A stretch of DNA of 5,969 nt. It comes from an uncultured Verrucomicrobiota bacterium (GTDB lineage Bacteria; Verrucomicrobiota; Verrucomicrobiia; Limisphaerales; UBA9464). A program made the translations under genes and the position numbers. Every line of letters begins with the position of its first letter. The stretch's first letter is position 1. This document shows positions 5,706 to 5,969 of the stretch, piece by piece. The notes beneath the pieces are model-generated. The model was given only the letters and a program-made list of their open reading frames with translations, did no database searches and had not been told where the DNA came from. The stretch is taken from assembly GCA_903930165.1 (NCBI GenBank), contig CAIYXO010000711.1, forward strand, positions 1 through 5,969, in the 5' to 3' direction.

Positions 5706-5969
5706 ATGACCCGAAACGAATCCGGCAGCATCGCCGCACTGCGACAGGTCGCCTTGTTCTGGGCCGGCTACATCGCGATCCTGATCGCCGCAGCCGTCGG
5801 AAAGTCCTTCGTTCCCCCACCTTGGAAGGACCTGGTCTGGGGCCTCCTCGGCTCGTTCGCCCTCGTGGCCCTGACTCGGCTCTTCCTACGGAGGACAGGA
5901 CGCTCCTGGTCCGACGTCGGACTCCTTCCCGCGCGGCGCTCTCTGTGGAAGGCCCTGCTCGGCCTGATG
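5706..5969 (+). CDS. Membrane protein N-terminus, possibly CPBP-family intramembrane protease (partial)
   Basis: An ATG at 5706 opens a frame that runs without a stop to the window end (88 residues, 3' truncated). A short hydrophilic N-terminus is followed by a hydrophobic segment at about 15-36 (rich in Ala/Ile/Leu), a PPPWKD turn, and a second segment at about 43-61. Next come a basic stretch (LRRTGRS, 61-67) and WSDVGLLPARRSLWKALLGL (68-87). A Trp-x-Asp-x-Gly-Leu motif before the next membrane helix is typical of CPBP/CAAX-protease-like proteins, which cleave or process membrane substrates. Their catalytic EExxxR and histidine motifs would lie beyond the window, so the family call is tentative. 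A weak GGAG (5699-5702) sits only 3 nt upstream of the ATG. The 213-bp gap to the methyltransferase leaves co-transcription open. Confidence 0.6.
   Translation, partial: MTRNESGSIAALRQVALFWAGYIAILIAAAVGKSFVPPPWKDLVWGLLGSFALVALTRLFLRRTGRSWSDVGLLPARRSLWKALLGLM

Noticed and set aside
5146..5820. Minus-strand frame of 224 codons at the right end
   Set aside because: Arg/Ser-rich translation antisense to the methyltransferase end and the membrane protein start; no motif and no supporting start context.
1..5969. CRISPR array, tRNA, rRNA, insertion sequence or phage genes
   Set aside because: No regularly spaced direct repeats, no tRNA-like cloverleaf, no rRNA-like conserved blocks and no transposase, integrase or phage protein was seen.

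Overview
The window is GC-rich DNA from what is most likely a member of the Verrucomicrobiota, with Planctomycetota as the main alternative. The clue is an ECF-type sigma factor of the 'RTTHWSLV ... AYWSPLY' kind followed directly by a very large transmembrane Ser/Thr kinase with a WD40-like C-terminal half, a pairing typical of these phyla. No database search was possible, so the taxonomic call rests on recognition of family style alone.

Layout. Positions 1-355 hold no convincing gene. They contain a perfect 16-bp stem-loop (63-98) and a cluster of smaller palindromes and inverted repeats (131-311). Positions 356-3673 (minus strand) encode a 1105-residue protein: a small CxxC...CxxC N-terminus, a complete RD-type protein kinase domain, one transmembrane helix, a helical linker and a long beta-propeller-like region. 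A 43-bp gap with a good ribosome binding site and a 12-bp palindrome separates it from the upstream gene at 3717-4466 (minus), a 249-residue sigma factor. The two genes are very probably one transcription unit, sigma factor first.

Positions 4467-4673 are a divergent intergenic region with a 9-bp dyad (4503-4527). On the plus strand, 4674-5492 encodes a class I SAM-dependent methyltransferase-like protein, with alternative starts at 4656 and 4608. After a 213-bp gap rich in hairpins, a second plus-strand gene begins at 5706 and runs off the window end. Its 88 visible residues look like the N-terminus of a polytopic membrane protein, possibly a CPBP (CAAX-protease-like) family member.

How the parts may work together. 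The sigma factor and kinase probably form a signalling module in which the kinase senses a signal across the membrane, or through its propeller, and controls the sigma factor or its targets. No anti-sigma factor is visible. Nothing ties the divergent methyltransferase to this module except the shared intergenic region. I see no mobile element, CRISPR array, tRNA or rRNA. The most unusual signals are the structured non-coding stretches at both ends of the window, which share related motifs, rather than a new protein system.
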